The notes under the pieces were generated by a model, which searched no databases, was not told the origin of the DNA, and was given only the letters and a program-made list of their open reading frames with translations. A stretch of 64,000 nucleotides of DNA, taken from JARRQJ01 sp037381915. GTDB taxonomy: Bacteria > Pseudomonadota > Gammaproteobacteria > DRLM01. The position numbers and the translations under genes are program-made. Of the stretch, positions 62,567 to 64,000 are shown in pieces. Numbering within the stretch: position 1 is the stretch's first letter; every line of letters begins with the position of its first letter. The stretch is from NCBI GenBank assembly GCA_037381915.1, contig JARRQJ010000021.1, positions 1 through 64,000 of the forward strand, in the 5' to 3' direction.

Positions 62567-64000
62567 TCAGTCTCTCAAAGTAGCCCCGAAGGTGTCCCTC
62601 AATCTCGCCAATACCCTTTCCATAACGATATCGACGTCTCCGTCCGTAAGAGTGCGCGAAGAATCCTGTAACGTCAAGCCCAACGCCAGACTTTTTTTCC
62701 CCGAATCAATGCCTTTGCCCTTGTAGACATCAAACAACTGTAGTTCCTCTAGCCACTCCCCCGCCGCTTCCCGAATACTGCCTTGCAGCGCGGCACTGCT
62801 GACCGTATCGTCGACGATCACGGCCAGGTCACGACGAATGGCCGGATACTTTGATGCCTCCCGGAAGCTGGGCAGTTGCGCCTGAGCTATTTCCTCTAGC
62901 GCCACCTCAAATAATACAGTTAATTTGCTGATATTTAAAGAATTAGCAATACGCGGATGTAGCGTGCCCAGAATACCCGCCTCCCGCCCGTGGGGAGAAG
63001 TGAATTGTGCGGTTTGTCCCGGATGCAGCGCCGGGTGCGATGCCGCGTTAAACAGATAGTCCTGGGCAAACCCGGTCATGGCCAGTAACGTCTCCACATC
63101 CTTTTTGACATCGAAGAAATCCGTTTCCCGCTCGGTTTCCGCCCATTGCTCCGGCATCAGACTGCCCGCCACGATGCCGGCAATCACGGTCTCCTCCCGC
63201 ACCTGCCCCTCCCTCCGCCGGAAGCGCGTCCCGATCTCGAACAGGCGTATCCGATCTTGTCTTCGATTTAGATTATAGAGCAAGGCCTGCACCAAGCCAG
63301 GCCAAAGACTGGTCCTCATTACCGCCATGTCGGCGCTGATCGGGTTGGCCAAGCTCACGGGCGCATGTTCGGGATCAAGCAGTTCCTGCAGGCGAGGATC
63401 GACGAAACTATAAGTGATCGCCTCTTGATAGCCGCGCTCGATCAGACGTCGCCGCAGAACCGCTGTCCCGACCTTGCTTTCGGACCGGCGTTGCATCGTA
63501 GCGGGAACGGGTGGGCTGTGGCTCGGCAGACGGCTGTAACCGTAGATGCGGGCGAGTTCCTCGATCAGATCGGCCTCGATGCTGATATCAAAACGAAACG
63601 AAGGCGGTGTCACTTGCCAGCAGTCATTTTCTTCCATCACGTCCATCCCTAAACGCTTCAGGATACTCATTACCTGCGCGCGCGGAATGTCGGCACCCAA
63701 TAAACGTCCCATTCGGGCAATACGCAACGGAACCTGGGCGGGTTGCGGGAGATGGGACCGGCTGCTCTGCTCCATGATGGGACCGGGCCTTCCGCCGGCA
63801 ATGTCCAGCAGCAAGCGCGTGGCGCGTTCCATGGCGCGGCGCGCCGACTCAGGATCCACGCCTCGTTCGAAACGATGGGACGAGTCGGTATGCAGACCAT
63901 AACGCCGCGCACGGCCGGCCATGGCCGCCGGTGCGAAATAGGCGCTTTCCAGCAGAATATGTCGGGTCGCGTTGGCCATGGCCGCCGGTGCGAAATAGGC
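62567..64000 (-). CDS. pheT: Phenylalanyl-tRNA synthetase beta subunit (partial, N-terminus beyond right edge)
   Basis: The C-terminal ~478 codons of PheT, about 60% of a family norm near 790. Visible are ESAYFAPAAMAGRARRYGLH, SHRFERGVDPE, the B5 domain, the catalytic-like fold with SFRFDISIEADLIEELARIYGY, and the C-terminal FDX anticodon-binding-like domain (SKYPAIRRDLAVIVDD). The reading frame stays open to the last base. The AYFAPAAMA stretch occurs twice in frame because of a 57-bp repeat at the edge. Confidence 0.95.
   Translation of the reverse strand, partial: AYFAPAAMANATRHILLESAYFAPAAMAGRARRYGLHTDSSHRFERGVDPESARRAMERATRLLLDIAGGRPGPIMEQSSRSHLPQPAQVPLRIARMGRLLGADIPRAQVMSILKRLGMDVMEENDCWQVTPPSFRFDISIEADLIEELARIYGYSRLPSHSPPVPATMQRRSESKVGTAVLRRRLIERGYQEAITYSFVDPRLQELLDPEHAPVSLANPISADMAVMRTSLWPGLVQALLYNLNRRQDRIRLFEIGTRFRRREGQVREETVIAGIVAGSLMPEQWAETERETDFFDVKKDVETLLAMTGFAQDYLFNAASHPALHPGQTAQFTSPHGREAGILGTLHPRIANSLNISKLTVLFEVALEEIAQAQLPSFREASKYPAIRRDLAVIVDDTVSSAALQGSIREAAGEWLEELQLFDVYKGKGIDSGKKSLALGLTLQDSSRTLTDGDVDIVMERVLARLRDTFGATLRD
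63917..64000. repeat. 57-bp direct repeat in pheT at the window edge
   Basis: The 27 bases at 63917-63943 recur exactly at 63974-64000, a period of 57 bases (19 codons), so the frame is kept. The second copy is cut by the window edge. Either a genuine tandem duplication in PheT or a contig-end assembly artefact. Confidence 0.85.

Overview
The window is a GC-rich chromosomal segment (near 60% by eye) from a gammaproteobacterium. The evidence is gene order: miaA-hfq-hflX-hflK-hflC-yjeT-hisZ-purA, ftsK-lolA-rarA-crcB-serS-cysG, cspD/clpS-clpA, icd-rluE-nudJ-mnmA-hflD-purB and pheT-ihfA-merR-tRNA-Pro are all gammaproteobacterial arrangements. HisZ, CbpA/CbpM and the mix of accessory genes would fit a Chromatiales-like lineage, but I cannot place it below class. 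I see no complete mobile element, prophage or CRISPR array; most of the window is core chromosome, densely packed.

Layout. 1-7.4 kb (minus): tRNA modification, RNA chaperone, HflX/HflKC, the HisZ regulatory subunit, and purA cut by the left edge. 7.4-9.3 kb: cbpM-cbpA, then tRNA-Ser(UGA) facing a partial inverted copy of its own T-arm. 9.4-18.1 kb: a BI-1/YccA membrane protein, then a minus-strand run from ftsK to cysG. 18.4-26.5 kb: trxB, a second LolA-like protein, and a compact N-degron locus (FemAB-like DUF482 protein, aat, bpt, infA, clpA, clpS) with cspD. 26.6-33.8 kb: icd and the rluE-to-purB series, then rnd. 34-40.5 kb: a glycerol/glycerophosphodiester operon with a short GlpD, a DUF4124 protein, and a bifunctional aldolase/dehydrogenase. 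40.7-47.3 kb: DUF488, EttA, an EAL-HDOD signalling protein, pcm, ispG, and a small protein with a histone-H1-like tail. 47.7-52 kb: an ABC exporter operon with two unfused MacB-like permeases. 52-59.3 kb: rimK, a Ca2+/Na+ antiporter, ppnN, and four consecutive outer-membrane lipoprotein genes including lpoB. 59.5-64 kb: two small membrane or hypothetical proteins, a LexA/UmuD-like repressor with a decayed umuC behind it, tRNA-Pro(GGG), merR, ihfA, and pheT cut by the right edge.

The most unusual points are: (i) the LexA/UmuD-like regulator at 60698, whose start codon coincides with the predicted transcription start (a leaderless mRNA) and whose promoter contains a GAAC-N4-GTTC palindrome instead of the usual gammaproteobacterial LexA box, followed by a umuC pseudogene; (ii) the co-location of both bacterial N-degron aminoacyl transferases, a third related-fold protein, and ClpS-ClpA; (iii) the four-lipoprotein operon containing LpoB; (iv) a 57-bp in-frame direct repeat in pheT exactly at the window edge; and (v) a long GNRA-capped hairpin between cspD and icd. 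None is proven to be a new system from sequence alone.
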